In this document: in pieces, positions 20,990 through 33,122 of the stretch
Numbering within the stretch: the first letter of the stretch is position 1
Layout of the letters: each line of letters begins with the position of its first letter
Assembly: GCA_028095005.1 (NCBI GenBank)
Contig: CM051462.1
Span: 238,074,973-238,138,972, forward strand
DNA: 64,000 nucleotides
Direction of reading: 5' to 3'
DNA from: Rhynchospora pubera
Lineage: Eukaryota > Streptophyta > Magnoliopsida > Poales > Cyperaceae
The notes under the pieces: model-generated
Database searches by the model: none
The model's input: only the letters and a program-made list of their open reading frames with translations
What the model was told of the DNA's origin: nothing
Made by a program: the position numbers and the translations under genes

Positions 20990-21295
20990 CAAATACGGAA
21001 ACCGTGTTTCACCTCTACCTCACTCGCGTCTCCCTTCCCCCTCACCTCGTTTCACCCCTCTGTTCCGTCTCCCCTCTGTTTCGTCTCTCCTCTCTCTCAC
21101 CGCACGCCGTCACACAACCCTGCCGTCGTCGACACGCAGCCCTTCCGTCACCGTCAGCGCATCCCTCCCGTCGTCGTCGTCGTTGTCGTCGCCCAGCCCT
21201 ACTGTCGCAGCCCTCCCGTCGTCCAGCCCAGCCCTTCCGTCGTCCAGCCCAGTCCTCCCGTCATCCAGCTCAGCCCTGTCATTATCAGAATCAGA
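20990..21295 (+). repeat. CT-rich low-complexity block
   Basis: Pyrimidine-rich sequence with repeated CCAGCCCAGCCCTTCCGTCG-like phrases. The ORFs here give only Pro/Ser/Arg-rich low-complexity peptides and are not treated as genes. Confidence 0.8.
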
Positions 21296-21296
21296 A

Positions 21297-21912
21297 ATGA
21301 AGATTATTTACTCATTCACTTGTATTAAATACTCTCATAGTATTAATTATTTACTCCCTTATAGTTATTTAGTTACTCCTAAGCAACATTAGAATCAGTT
21401 CTGAATGTTATTTACTCTCTTATACATATTAGATACTCCTATTATACTAGTTATTTACTCCCTTATAGCTATTTAGTTACTCCCAAACAACAACAGAATC
21501 ATATATGAATATTATTTACTCCCTTACTTTTATTAAATACTCTCTAACTACTAATTATTTACTCCCTTATAGTTATTTAGTTACTCCCAAATAATAGTAG
21601 AATCAATTCTGAATGTTATTTACTCCCTCATACATATTAGATACTCCTTTTATACTAGTTACTTACTCCCTTATAGTTATTTAGTTACTCCCAAACAATA
21701 GCAGAATTAGATATGAATATTATTTACTCCGTTGTATATATTATTTACTCCCTTATACCAATCAATTTCCTCTTTTATAGTAATTTAGTTACTCCAAAAA
21801 ATAGCAAAATCGATATAAATGTTATTTACTCCCTTATACATATTAAATACTCTTTTATACTGATTAATTTCATCTCTTATAGTAATTTAGTTACTCCCAA
21901 GTTGTAACAGAA
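21297..21912 (+). repeat. Minisatellite, about six 104-bp units
   Basis: The phrase GAAT(G/A)TTATTTACTCCC recurs with starts near 21299, 21403, 21507, 21611, 21715 and 21817, a spacing of 104 bp (last one 102). Copies alternate between TTCTGAATGTT and ATATGAATATT starts, so a 208-bp higher-order unit is likely. Each unit contains several TTATTTACTCCC/TTAGTTACTCCC submotifs. Confidence 0.88.
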
Positions 21913-21984
21913 CTAGATCTAAACCTCTTTTCTCTTTTTATCCTTCTCGATTTCTACTTTTTTCTTTCTCAACCAGATTTGATC

Positions 21985-22235
21985 GGTATAGGAGAGGGAG
22001 CAGTGAGAGGAGGTGGAGGTGGAGGTGAGGCGGAGGCAGATGCGAGGCGGAGGAGAGGAGAGGCAGAGGAGAGGCGGATGCGAGGCGGAGGAGAGGAGAG
22101 GCGAAGCAAAGGCTGAGATGAGGCGGAGGCGGAGGTGAGGTGGAGGAGAGGAGAGGCTGAGATGAGACAGAGGCGGAGGTGAGGTGGAGGAGAGGAAAGA
22201 CGGACGTGAGGAGAGGGGAGTGAAGGAGGTAGTGG
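21985..22235 (+). repeat. Purine-rich GGAGGTGGAGG tract
   Basis: A long purine-biased stretch made of GAGGCGGAGG/GAGGTGGAGG variants, able in principle to form two-tier G-quadruplexes. It is opposite in strand bias to the CT-rich block at 20990-21295. The minus-strand Pro/Ser-rich ORFs across it are considered spurious. Confidence 0.8.
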
Positions 22236-22488
22236 AGATCTGAATCGAAAATTTATTCTTGTGATTCTGAGGAGATCGAATAGAATGAGAGAGGAGACGG
22301 AGCGAAGAGGGTAAAAGAAAGGATGGATGAGACGAAAGGAGCGACTCACTATAATTGTGTGATTGCATAAAATGTTGATTACACATAGTAATTTCCTGAG
22401 CCAACCCCGTTGAGTTTTGAAATTTTGGGTGAAGAGGTAGCCCAAACAAGATATGATATATAATAAACCTAGCTATATTTTTTATATC

Positions 22489-22877
22489 GAGAAAGTTTAA
22501 TATGCACTATAGTGCATAAGACGTTTTATGCACCACGGACTTTTTCGGAGATATTTTTGTAAATTTACAAATCTAATTTAACTAATCTAATCTACATATT
22601 GAAATCTCATAGCAAACTAAATTTTACATTTTTTGAGATTTTATTACTATTTTTATTGAATTTTTCAAAACATGCCATTTTTAAAATGTTATACTATTTA
22701 CCATATTCCAAAAATGACATGTTTTAAAAAATTCGAAAAAAATAGTAATAAAATTTCAAAAATTGTAAAAATTGATTTACTATGAGATTTCAATATATAG
22801 ATTAGATTGATTAAATTAGATTTATCAATTTACAAAAATATCCTTAAAAAAATCTGCAGTGCATATTAAATTTTCTC
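22489..22877. mobile_element. Mutator-type foldback MITE (389 bp)
   Basis: Ends: GAGAAAGTTTAATATGCACT on the left, and on the minus strand of the right end GAGAAAATTTAATATGCACT; the arms extend inward with AT-rich complementary sequence. An exact 10-bp duplication TTTTTATATC flanks it at 22479-22488 and 22878-22887. No ORF. Same family as 48879-49129. Confidence 0.88.
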
Positions 22878-22887
22878 TTTTTATATC

Positions 22888-24458
22888 ATACTGAACAGCA
22901 AAACAAGAGGTAGTCCAATATGTTAGTCAAAAGCCCAGTTTTGTCCATGGGCTTCATATGTCCTCAGCGTGGTATGAAGAGACTAATCAGCCATCCAAAA
23001 CTAACTCTTCCCAATCCCAATTATATTACTTATTATCACTTGCAAATCATGCAATCACGCGGTTCGAAGTTCCAACTTCCAACTTGTGCAATATGTACCC
23101 AACGAGACGAGTCAACGACAATTAACCACTCTTAGCTTTGTCATTTGCTCTCTTTGTAGATGTAGTTTTCTGATGTCGGAGCCATCATTGAATAAAATAC
23201 TATGCAAAATACTACACAACATCTTTTATTTTAATAATAAATTCAAGCCAAACACAAGACAAGTCCTCTCGGCACAGCAACAAAGAGTTATGAAAGGAGT
23301 TCGGTAGGTACTATCAGAAACCGAAATAGAACTTTAAAAAAAAAAAAAAATGACAGCCTGTTCTGAACGTACTACCAGTCTACCATCGAATCCAGCAAAG
23401 AACAGAAGAGCAATACATAATTATTTACAAAATAAACGTTCAAGGTACTATAGTAGAATATTTAATTCAACAGAACAGAAAATGACATGTACCGAGATTT
23501 CTCTCAAATTTACAAATTATACAAATATAAACGCATCAATGTTAAACCGTGATGTTATTTTTCTTCAAAAATGGAATATGACAGGCTGTGAGATAAGGTA
23601 TATAGTTTATAAATACATCTCATCTTTTACCCTTTTTTTTTTTCAGACCAGCTCAAGTCAACCCCTCCCTCCCTGTTTTTTCTTTTATTTTATTTCATTC
23701 TCAACTTAAGGAATGTTTCGAGTATTATGCCATCAGAGCCATTGAAAGGGATTGTTGAAGTGCTTTATGTTTCCATAAAAAAAAAAAAAGAATAGAAAAA
23801 CTTCTCTGCCTTCTATTCTATTACTACTCGGACTGCTTCAGATCTTCGGCAATTCAATGGCACCAAAACAAAACAAAAAAAATGCTTCGGTAGTTATTGT
23901 CCGTTCATTTAGCCTAACAGATTGAAACGTTAAGAAAAATTCCAATGCTGCAATATTTATTAGAACTTTCGAAAAATAATTTGATTGATATGTTTTCTTT
24001 GTAAAATCATTGTTTCATTTTTATCGAAACAGATTAGCTATGCTACCTTTCATAACAAAAAATCAAAAAGATAATAAAAATTCATCTTGTATAATTCTCA
24101 TTCAACCACCCAAATAAAGGAACATTCGAGATATTTGTATCATTTTTTAAGAACTGGAACTGGTATAGTCACCAAGTGCAGTACTAGTCCATGCCTTACC
24201 CTTTTTATGTTATTATCAAACGTTAATCAATATACTCAGCTAACCTACATGGCACCGGAGCCATTTATATTGTAGCATTTTCCACAAAAATGTTGAGGCA
24301 TTCTTTGAAATTAACAAGACATTCTTTTTTTCTTTAATAGATAAAACATGAGTGAGCAGTCTCCTTTACATTCATTTTGCGCACAAAAAAAAAAGACCAA
24401 ATAAATAATCGCAAGGCAGAGACACGGAAATATGAATAAAAGATTGGCAGCTCTGAAA
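22888..24458. other. Intergenic, no gene recognised
   Basis: AT-rich, with poly(A) runs near 23335-23350 and 23778-23790. No exon, repeat border or RNA gene recognised. The right end should carry the 3' UTR and terminator of the minus-strand formyltransferase gene. Confidence 0.5.
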
Positions 24459-27400
24459 TCATGCTAATATCTCGAGTTGTGATGGTAACTTCAGCTTCTG
24501 ACCACGTAAACCATTCCAAAAATCCCGTGCTCTCATTACCTTTTTTCCTGGGAGTTGTAGCTCAGTTACCTGTGCGAAGAGAAAAAGAAAAGATTTCATT
24601 TAAGAAATATAATCTTAGAACAAAAACGACAAAATTGAAATATAAGGAAAACTAATGCATTCATGTGCAATAACCATTCAATCACTCACCTCAAGCCAGG
24701 ATTCACCTGCACAAGGAATCTGCAAAGCATCTCCAGAAAACAAAATTTCATTTTTGTCTCTGGATTGTATGCCTTTATGGCAAACTCTTGTGCTAATCAC
24801 TTTAATATCTAGCAAATCAAACCCGTTAGTTTTACTATTTGCAACTTGGATCTTCGCTCGGGTCCCAGGCCAACCAGTGAAAGCCCGTACCTGAAAGGAT
24901 AACAAGCCAGATCAATGCTGAAAGCGACTGTTACAAATGTTTGTTTATGATGGTTCAATCTGGTCCAATAGTTCATAATTAAACTTCATCTGATGTTTTC
25001 ATTTCTTGAAGCATACCTTGTTATGCAATACTGGTGCTTCTTGATCGAATGATAGCCAAGACTCTTCTGAGGTCAACTGCAGGAATATCAAAGTTTGAAT
25101 TAGATTTATAAGAAGCAATTATTACTTAAAACCGTACTTTCATACTATACTAAAGACCAATTGAAGAAACTTCTTCTAAACTATCTCAAAAAAGTGAGAA
25201 ATATTTGAGAACAATAGAAAAAGGAGAAGTTGCGCTACAATTCCATGACAATATAATCAAGCTTGCTTTAAGAAATAACTGACAAAATATATTAGTATAC
25301 TACAAAGAATAGAACATGGATTTTTTAAAGTAAACTTGGACATGTACATAAAAACTTCTGGCCCAATTTAAACTGCCAAGTTTTTGCTTGGACTGATGCT
25401 GTTGAAATCAGATGGAGTACAAGCTAAAAAGTTGCCCTTTTAATAAAATATAAATACCTTAGGAGCCAATGTAGCTTTAGAGTCATCCTGAGGTAGTGCT
25501 TTCACTTTTGCCGATCCATCAAGAATAAAGGGAAGCTCACGAATAAGAAGCCCAGAACCTATTAACGAGTTTGTTAAATCAAGGCTCTTACCAGACAGCT
25601 GTCAAAACACATTTTGATTTGGTCAGAACCGCATGACAGCAGGAAAAAGCTCTGTTTTAGCTGAAATATGCAAGTATTCAACAGTACAATTGACTAGAGT
25701 GCATTCTAAGGAGAGTGAATATTTTCTGAAGGCTTTAGGGGGTGATTTCAACAGGAGTTGTTAACAAGCCTGAAGATATTAATGAAAAACTATAAAATTT
25801 AAATGACACAAAAAAATCATTAAATAAAATAGTAAACACGGAAAAAGAAGTAAGTACATTACATGACCAATAGAAGGAGAACAGTACCTAAGTCGAACAA
25901 AATTGATAGCAACTCTGGTGCCTGCAGAAGGAGCAAGTCTCAAGATTAGAGAATGTTAGAAAGGGAAGGGTTCACTCGACAGTTACTATTATTGACAATC
26001 TTGACAATTGACAAGATAAATTTTGGTATTTGATCAAGAAGCATTATTCAACACTTTATAGTCAGAAGCGAACTTCTCTCCTTTCTTCAATTTCAACTTC
26101 CATATCCTCTAATATTTTCCCACCCCAATTATGCAATTAGTCCACAAAATCACAGGAGTCAGGTTGTAAGCATAAATGCTACAAGGTCTCTCCATTTGTT
26201 TGTTCCACTTTTTTCATTAGTTACTCTATGTTCCTTGTGTTAAACTTTACTTTGTATTATTATTAGATATGTTTGATGGAACAAACTAGTGAAAAACAAC
26301 TCAAATTGAAGAATTTCCCACTTCCAAATACTTCATGCAAAGGCAATTTCATCTAAACATAAAAGGGACCAAAATGTTGTAGTATACCTTAATGGAATCA
26401 TCAACTTGGAATTTTTCATAAGCAATTACAGGCCCTGCATCCAGTGCACGAATGGTGTATGCAAGGGAGACTCCTGTTTCTGTAACACCATCCTAAAACA
26501 TACAAGTTCACAAAATCTAGCTATTGACAGAACATTTTATTTGGGATTGAATTTATGTTCAAATGATAAAAAAACAAAACAAAAAATATAGAAAAGACAA
26601 ACCTGTAATGCCCTTTGCACAGGAGCAGCACCGCGATATAATGGTAGCAAGCTTGGATGGATATTAACTGTCCCTGGTAACAAAGAATTTTACATACATA
26701 AACATAGGGAAATGATCAAACTGCCTCTATCATACAGTATTCATTTGTACTGTCTCTCCCCCCCACCCCAACAGACACAAGCCACGCACCCAAAAAGAAA
26801 ATAAATAAATAAATATATACAATTTTGTGGACAAGAACTGAAGTAGCCGAAAATTTAAGTGAGGGCAGAATATCTTAAAGCCTCTTAGACATTGGCAGAA
26901 TCTCGACAATTTGGTGCTTGATTGCCAATTTGAAAAGATGTAAGTTAAATAAAACCCAAATTTGGTGCTCCGTTTCCAGTTTGTTGTGTTCCTATCCATA
27001 CTGATAAGCAACTTTGTTACAGAAATGACAGCATTCATTAATATAAGGTCAGTTAAAAAGTGAATATACTGACCACATGGTGGAATATCCAGAAACCTCT
27101 GGGGTAATATATTTCCATATGCTGCTGTTATACAAAGATCAGGGTTTACTCCCTTCAAATTTGATAGAAAATTTTCCTACAGAGAAAGGACACACTATCA
27201 AATTTCAAAGTAAAGGCCTCATAGCATATCTTCATGTGCAACTAGTTCCAGGAAGTAGCAGTATGGATCAACCAGCAGGCGCATATTTTAGTACTTTTAA
27301 GACCAGATATCTTATTTGTCAGGAAAACAGTTTGATGATTATGACTTGTATTCTTTAGTTTGTTTTATGACAACTCGGAAATCAAAAACCAGTCAGCACC

Positions 27401-28265
27401 AAGATATTGAATTTCAACACTAATAATTTCATGAACACTACCACGGTACTACGATCTGGATTATGAACTTATTAGAGTTATATGAAACCAATATGGCTCA
27501 AATGTTTTCTGAAGTCTTTAAAAACAAGATTTATTTTCCTGTTTTTTGTTCATCTCAACACTTGAGGCTTTATAACTATCTGTAGAAAAGGCTGAAAATC
27601 ACAAAGTTAGTAGAACAAAATTAACTGAACAGGAAGGAAGCCCCAACAGAGGTGCTTTGTCTGGGAAAAAGACAAGTGCTGTTATCAAAAGCAGCCATTG
27701 TCAGTTAGAGAGTGTCAAAGAAAATTAAGTGATAGAAAATAAAAAAAGGACAAATATACATAAGGTTTGATACCTCCCCTGCTCGGTGTGGTGTGAAAAT
27801 GAGTTGTTGAGGAAAGCCTTTGTCGAGGGCAAGCTGAGCAACAGGGGAAGGCATGAGGTTTTTTCTGCCTCTATCCCTGACAGAAGGAGGCTGGGTTACG
27901 ACTGCTGCTAGCTAGAAAGGAAATGGAGTGGCATTAGAAATGCATAGTATGGCAAATTGAAGGTGAAAGAAGAGAAGGTGGGAAGGTGGTAGTACCTTAA
28001 AAATGGAGTGTGAGGCTTGTGAGGCAAGTATCAATTTATCCAGAACTGAGGCTGAGACCTGATAAGGCAAGTCAGTGTATAATGAATTAGGGGCGATTGA
28101 GGGGAATGCTGTGAGCAGACCGGGACCGGGAGGTATAGAGAGTGTTGAGGGAGAGCAGACCTGAGGGGAGCCGAGAAAGACGACATTCTTCTTCTTGGCG
28201 GAGGCAGTGACGGTGACAGTGGAAGCGCCGCCGCTGTTGCACGTACACAGGAAGCGCCGAAGCAT
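24459..28265 (-). CDS. Methionyl-tRNA formyltransferase, organellar, complete 11-exon gene
   Basis: Transfers a formyl group from 10-formyl-tetrahydrofolate to initiator Met-tRNA in mitochondria and/or plastids. Exons: 28161-28265, 27996-28058, 27774-27911, 27074-27176, 26603-26673, 26388-26492, 25888-25921, 25458-25558, 25017-25076, 24690-24890, 24459-24569. They sum to 1092 nt, 363 aa, with phases consistent throughout. The N-terminus MLRRFLCTC followed by a Ser/Thr-rich stretch suits an organelle presequence. The catalytic domain begins at KKNVVFLGSPQ. The motif VNIHPSLLPLYRG carries Asn140 and His142, and Asp178 lies in RALDAGPV. The N-x-H and 36-residue spacing to Asp match the catalytic triad of E. 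coli Fmt as I know it. The C-terminal domain has RAFTGWPGTRAKI and ends RARDFWNGLRGQKL plus a short tail. All introns are GT-AG. It appears fully functional. Confidence 0.96.
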
Positions 28266-28754
28266 CGGAGAGGAAGACTGAAGACTGGAAGAGGGGTACG
28301 CTACGCTCTCGTCTGGTCTGGTCTGGTCTGGTGGAATTGGAAAGGAATGAACTCACGCTCATCGCCTAATCCACAAGACCACAATCCTAATTCGTAAACG
28401 AATAAACTCACGCTCCGCAGTCCGGTCTGTTTGGTCCGCTCAATTTTTCACTGTTTCTTTAATTTTCAAATTTTCAATTCCATCTGCCGCAATTTCATTT
28501 GCAACCCAAATAACATAGCACTGAACTATTATTTTTCTTTTTTTTTTAATAAATTGTGAGAAGGAAAGCTTCTTCATAAAATCTTAAGAACCATATAACA
28601 TAGAACACCTAGCAACTAAACAATATATAATATGAACATGTCACGCGCACAACGAAAGCGCAATTAACTAGCATTTGAACATTTTAAAAAAAAATATTGT
28701 AACTTTAAATTTCAATAATATTATTGGAAAATATTAAATGGATATATATATATA
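28266..28754. other. 5' region of the formyltransferase gene and 3' flank of GT31 copy A
   Basis: A (TCTGG)n repeat at 28311-28334 (CCAGA on the gene strand) lies in the probable 5' UTR. The stretch at about 28590-28745 aligns with the flanks of other GT31 copies: TAGAACACCTAGCAACTAA resembles 30778-30796, and TTGGAAAATATTAAATGG recurs at 32579-32596. Confidence 0.6.
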
Positions 28755-29129
28755 GAGTTTAGCTACGGTGAGTCGCGACTCACGGACCCTCCGGTGAGTC
28801 GCGACCAAAATTCCTAGATCTAGATCAAAATGACCGATCCAAACCGTCCAATATGATCTCCCTATTGAAATCTCCGTGCAAACCAAATTTTTTTTTCGAA
28901 ATTTTTAAGTATTTTTTTTCGGATTTTTAAAAACTGATGTTTTTGAATGGTTCAGAACCAATTAGATTAACGATTTTCTAAAATTTCACAAAAATACTTA
29001 AAAATTTCGAAAAAATGAAATATTTGATCTACATGGAGATTTCAATAGGGAGATCATATTGGACGGTTTGAATCGGTCATTTTGATCTAGATCTAAGAGT
29101 TTTGGTCGCGACTCACCGTAGCTAAACTC
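28755..29129. mobile_element. Long-arm foldback MITE (375 bp) in the 3' flank of GT31 copy A
   Basis: The left arm GAGTTTAGCTACGGTGAGTC is repeated in perfect inverse at the right end. The arms continue inward through GATCTAGATCAAAATGACCG and ACCGTCCAATATGATCTCC, also mirrored, giving well over 100 bp of complementary arm. A CGCGACTCAC palindromic phrase occurs twice in the left arm. Flanking TA repeats hide the target duplication. The core phrase GATCCAAACCG is shared with 41391-41757. Confidence 0.85.
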
Positions 29130-29203
29130 ATATATATATATATATTACAAGTTTACATCTTATTTTTAAAAAAAAAACAAATAAAATAAATAAAATGAAT
29201 TGG

Positions 29204-30285
29204 TCAAGGATTGTAGTCAAATTTAAAAGGCTTGATGTGGCCATCAGTGACATTGAAGTACTTGAGCACGGTTGCCCACCTTGAGTTCTCCTTCAACCGA
29301 TGCACGGCAATCGTGTCAGCGGTTAAGTCATGCCGAAAGCAGTTCGGCTCTTGCTCATCCCCACAAAAGTCGTACATCACCGGCGCATTATTGTACCGAT
29401 TTTTCCCCTTCTCGCCCATCCGCAGCCACCATCCTAGCATCATGTCCTCCGGTCCCATCGTGTGGTTTACCGGCACTTCTGATTCAGCGATCCATTCCAC
29501 CAAGTCCCAGGATAGCACATATCTAAATTAATTCAACATATATATCTTAATTGTTCAAAACCATTTAATATATATGATGATATGTACGTACTGCGTACAG
29601 TTATATATATAATATATAAATCAATAATTTGGCCATACCCTAAGCCGGTCATGAATGGTGTAGGAATCCAAAAATTGAACTTGGTGCCATTGCACGGGAT
29701 CTCTAATCCGTAATATACATCATTCCTTGGTTTGTCCCTAAGAGACGCCAGCAATTTATCAAGTCGCCAATAAGTGTCGTCATCAGTCTTCACCACGTAG
29801 TCGTACAGCCGATCATGCCCAAAGATATCTGGTAGGCTAGAGAAAAAATTGTAAGTCTTGCCATAATTTACGTTCTCGGTGCAATTTAGGACGATGATGT
29901 CATTGTAAACCATGATCTCAAGGGAGACCATGGTGATGTGTTCTTCATCCGTGATGTTGCACATCACGAAGCGGAGGTCGACATAATCAGTGATATTATC
30001 GGCTGGCCACAGCGACTTGGAGTAAACATGTCGTAGGAGATGGCGTCGCTCGAAAGTCCAGGCAGATGTAAAGACACTGATTAACACCCGAAAATCAGGC
30101 TTTACGCTGACGGGTTCCAAAAAGGAGGGGACATGGTTATCACATGTTGAGAGGAGAGACTGCAGTCTGAGGTCGTTCCGGTAGACGGCAAAGAAGGTTA
30201 GTAGGAGAAACACACATGGAATAGAGAGTAGGTAGAGGGAAGGACGCTCCTTGGAGAAGAATGAACGCATCTTTAATTGCATCAT
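29204..30285 (-). CDS. GT31-family glycosyltransferase, copy A (beta-1,3-galactosyltransferase-like), intact
   Basis: Predicted type II Golgi membrane glycosyltransferase adding a hexose, probably galactose; acceptor unknown. Two exons, 29639-30285 and 29204-29522, joined within GLG|YVLSWD, 321 aa. A hydrophobic anchor (LYLLSIPCVFLLLTFFAVY) lies at about residues 17-35. Family landmarks: ERRHLLRHVY, NDIIVLNCTENVNYGKTY, the metal-binding acidic motif KTDDDTY (D168-D170), YYGLEIPC, GYVLSWDLVEW, and GPEDMMLGWW with the conserved acidic ED. The second exon ends with the HRLKENSRWATVLKYFNV segment common to all three copies. The start is chosen at the first of several in-frame ATGs (30285); 30270 also fits. 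First of three minus-strand paralogues. Confidence 0.88.
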
Positions 30286-31374
30286 TCAATTATGTTCTTT
30301 GAAAAGGCTGATCATGATCGAGACTAGCTAGTAGTAGAAATTAAGAGGAAAAACAATTATTGGAAGAATATAAGAACCGTTCAAAGGTGTTTAAATTAAT
30401 TTGACACGCAATGGGTTAAATTAAATCAGTAGTGTGACAGATTAACTGGAGCCCGTATGAGGTCAACAAAGTGTTTTGGTTGAATTTTGGAATATAAAAA
30501 CGTGGTCATGAGACATCATTAATTTATCATGACAAAATATTTAGCATATATGTGATCTACAATTAAGCATTAATTATCGGTTAGAAATATTTTGAAGGAT
30601 AATTAATTAATATATGTCATAGTATTATAGTAAGTATGTCAGAAATTAAATAGTAAAATTTTGCTCTCGCGCGTCCCTATTAGACATCCTATTACTGAAT
30701 TAAAGTTTTCCTACTTTCTTTAGTTATAAATTAACTATGGGAAGGTAAGATGTTTGCAAGAAATTATTTTTATAACCTTAGAACATTTAGCAACTAATAT
30801 AATATAACATACGAACAAACCACACGCCAACGTATTCGTTAAAAATTGGAGTTCTCACATTTATTTTCCATATATATCAGATACGAGGAAGGTTCGACTA
30901 TCCATTTTTTATTGCTCCAAATGTAAACATTTTGCTATTTATTTAATTTTTTTTTTAATTTTAAAATTCAAACATTAAATTCGGACCATTGATCTTATTT
31001 AATTTAATGAGCGATGATTTTCATATAAATTATGTAAATTTTAGAGTTTATTTGATACTCGATCAAAGGCGAAAACATAAACGTATATATTAGAACGAAT
31101 TTATCATAGTTAACAAGGTTCGTTTATTTTTCTATCTCTTGATCGAATATTAAATAAACTTTAAAATTTACAAAATTTATATGAAAACGCATTGCTCGTT
31201 AAATTAAGTAAGATCAATTGTTTGAATTTAATATTTAAATTTAAAATTTGGAAAAATAATTTAATAATAAAATATTGATATTTGAAAAACTAAAATGTTA
31301 GCGGCGAAACCTTCTTACTCAGATACATGTTTCCGATATCTATATAAAATATTGTTCAATATTATATTATATTA

Positions 31375-31542
31375 GGGGGCGTTTGGATCGCTTAGGAATT
31401 GGGGGAATTGGGAGAATTTGCTATTCCTAGACATAAATTTATTGGAAAATATGTAATTTTGTGAAGAATTTGGATTGTTTATATTAAAATTTATGTCAGG
31501 AATTGCTTATTCCCGAAATTTGGGACGCATCCAAACGACCCC
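31375..31542. mobile_element. Short MITE with GGGGGCGTTTGGAT ends
   Basis: The termini GGGGGCGTTTGGATCG and, inverted, GGGGTCGTTTGGATGCG flank 168 bp. TTA occurs on both sides, as in Tourist/Harbinger elements. The match extends to 13 bp (TTATATTATATTA), but that sequence is itself repetitive, so duplication length is uncertain. Confidence 0.75.
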
Positions 31543-31708
31543 TTATATTATATTATACAATATATAACGTTTGAAGGCACTCAATGCTACTCATTCTACA
31601 GCACCATTTTTATCCGATTTTATGCAGCAATTGGTACACAGTTTTATTGAAACGGGTCAATATTTAGTTCACTCTTAATTTTAACTCAGTACAAAGAGAA
31701 AAAGAACC

Positions 31709-31842
31709 ATGGCTCCGTTTTGATCGTTAAGAAATAAAAGAAATAATATTGAAAAGCATATAACTTTATAAAGAATTTGAATGATTAGAAATAAAGAAGA
31801 GATTATTTTCTTATACCAGACGCATCCAAACGGAGTCAACGT
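31709..31842. mobile_element. Short MITE with GGCTCCGTTTGGAT-type ends
   Basis: The left end GGCTCCGTTTTGATCG and inverted right end GACTCCGTTTGGATGCG enclose about 134 bp of A/T-rich sequence with shared subterminal wording. No clear target duplication seen. Confidence 0.55.
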
Positions 31843-32841
31843 GAATGTAACAAATCCAAACAGTTTTTCCATTTCTATCATTCTATGGCTGTGGTGGACA
31901 CGTAGGCCCCGCACAAATTTGGCGTTTTTCTTCCCTTTATGCTTGCTCCGCCCGCAAAAATGAAAAATCCGATTAAATTATTTAAGGATAGTTCCAGTGG
32001 GGTTTTAAATTTTTTTACTCCCTCCGATGCGATCCTGCTCTTGGTTCTCTCTCTATTTTTTTCATTTACTGATTTACATCTTCATTTTAGTACAAAATTA
32101 TATTTTTAAAAAAAAATTGTTTGAGGTCTTTATCGAATATTATATAATTATATATGCAAAACTATAAGGAATCTAGTGATATTAAAGGATTCAATTTTTA
32201 TCATTTAAAATTTTTAAATAAATTTTCAAAAAACTCGTGTTATTTTATTTGAAGTTTCAAAAATGTGTTTTAACTTTTAAATTGCTTGAAAAACTTTTCT
32301 GATAATTTTTTTCATGAAATTATATGTGCACTGTCAACAAATTATATGACATTTAAAAGAAATGTTTACTTGGAAAATTAAATTACAGTTTTTCTAAGTT
32401 TAAAATCATTTTAGTTGTTTGATCGAATAATTTTTCAACGTACAGTTGAACATTTTTTTTTTATAGAAGTACAACCAAGTTGTATATTGAGTACGTGCTC
32501 GTATTCGAGACACGCTCTAGCTATATCTAAATGACCGGGAATTAATATTTGTTGCAATTTTAAATTTAAATAATATAATTGGAAAATATTAAATGGTTGG
32601 ACTACAAGAGATAGACATAGCTTACAACTAATTAAAAAAAAAAAAGCAAATGAAACAGATAAAAGTGTTGGTCAAGGAATATAGTGCAATTTAGAAGGTT
32701 TGATGAGGCCATGAGTGACATTGAAGTACTTGAGCACGGTTGACCACCTTGAGTTCTCCTTCAATCGATGGACGGCAACCGTGTCGGGGATTAGGTCATG
32801 CCGATTGCAGTTCGGCTCCTGGTCATCACCACGAAAGTCGT

Positions 32842-32857
32842 ACATCGCCGGAATGTT
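32842..32857. repeat. 16-bp target duplication of the LINE (left copy)
   Basis: ACATCGCCGGAATGTT here and at 37962-37977, exact. It lies in GT31 copy B exon 2. Confidence 0.97.
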
Positions 32858-33122
32858 TTTTTTTTTTTTTGAAAAAAGGTGGGAGCGCCATCCAGTTCCA
32901 TTGTTAGAAATGAAATCAATACAGCTAAGTCTCATATACGAAAAAAACCCATACATATCACTTAAACTCATATTCATCTATCTAAATCCCAATCCCATTA
33001 GCTTGTTAAGAACCCTCCAAAAACGTACATCTCTTTTGAGCAAATCAACAAACAACAATTTTATTGAAAGAAAACACACAAGTCAAACACTCTCCAGCAG
33101 GCGTATTTTTACATTGATCTCT

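Larger units (their letters stand above)
30286..32671. other. Intergenic between GT31 copies A and B
   Basis: AT-rich. Holds two short MITEs (31375-31542 and about 31709-31842) and sequence that aligns with the 3' flank of copy A. No gene recognised. Confidence 0.6.

Noticed and set aside
20920..21300. 126-codon plus-strand ORF rich in Pro, Arg and Ser
   Set aside because: It spans a CT-rich low-complexity block; its composition explains it and there is no domain.
21297..21912. CRISPR-like array
   Set aside because: The units are contiguous 104-bp tandem repeats with no unique spacers, in a plant genome.
21919..22449. Minus-strand 158- and 176-codon Pro/Ser-rich ORFs
   Set aside because: They run in two frames over the same GGAGGTGGAGG tract, a composition artefact rather than a gene.
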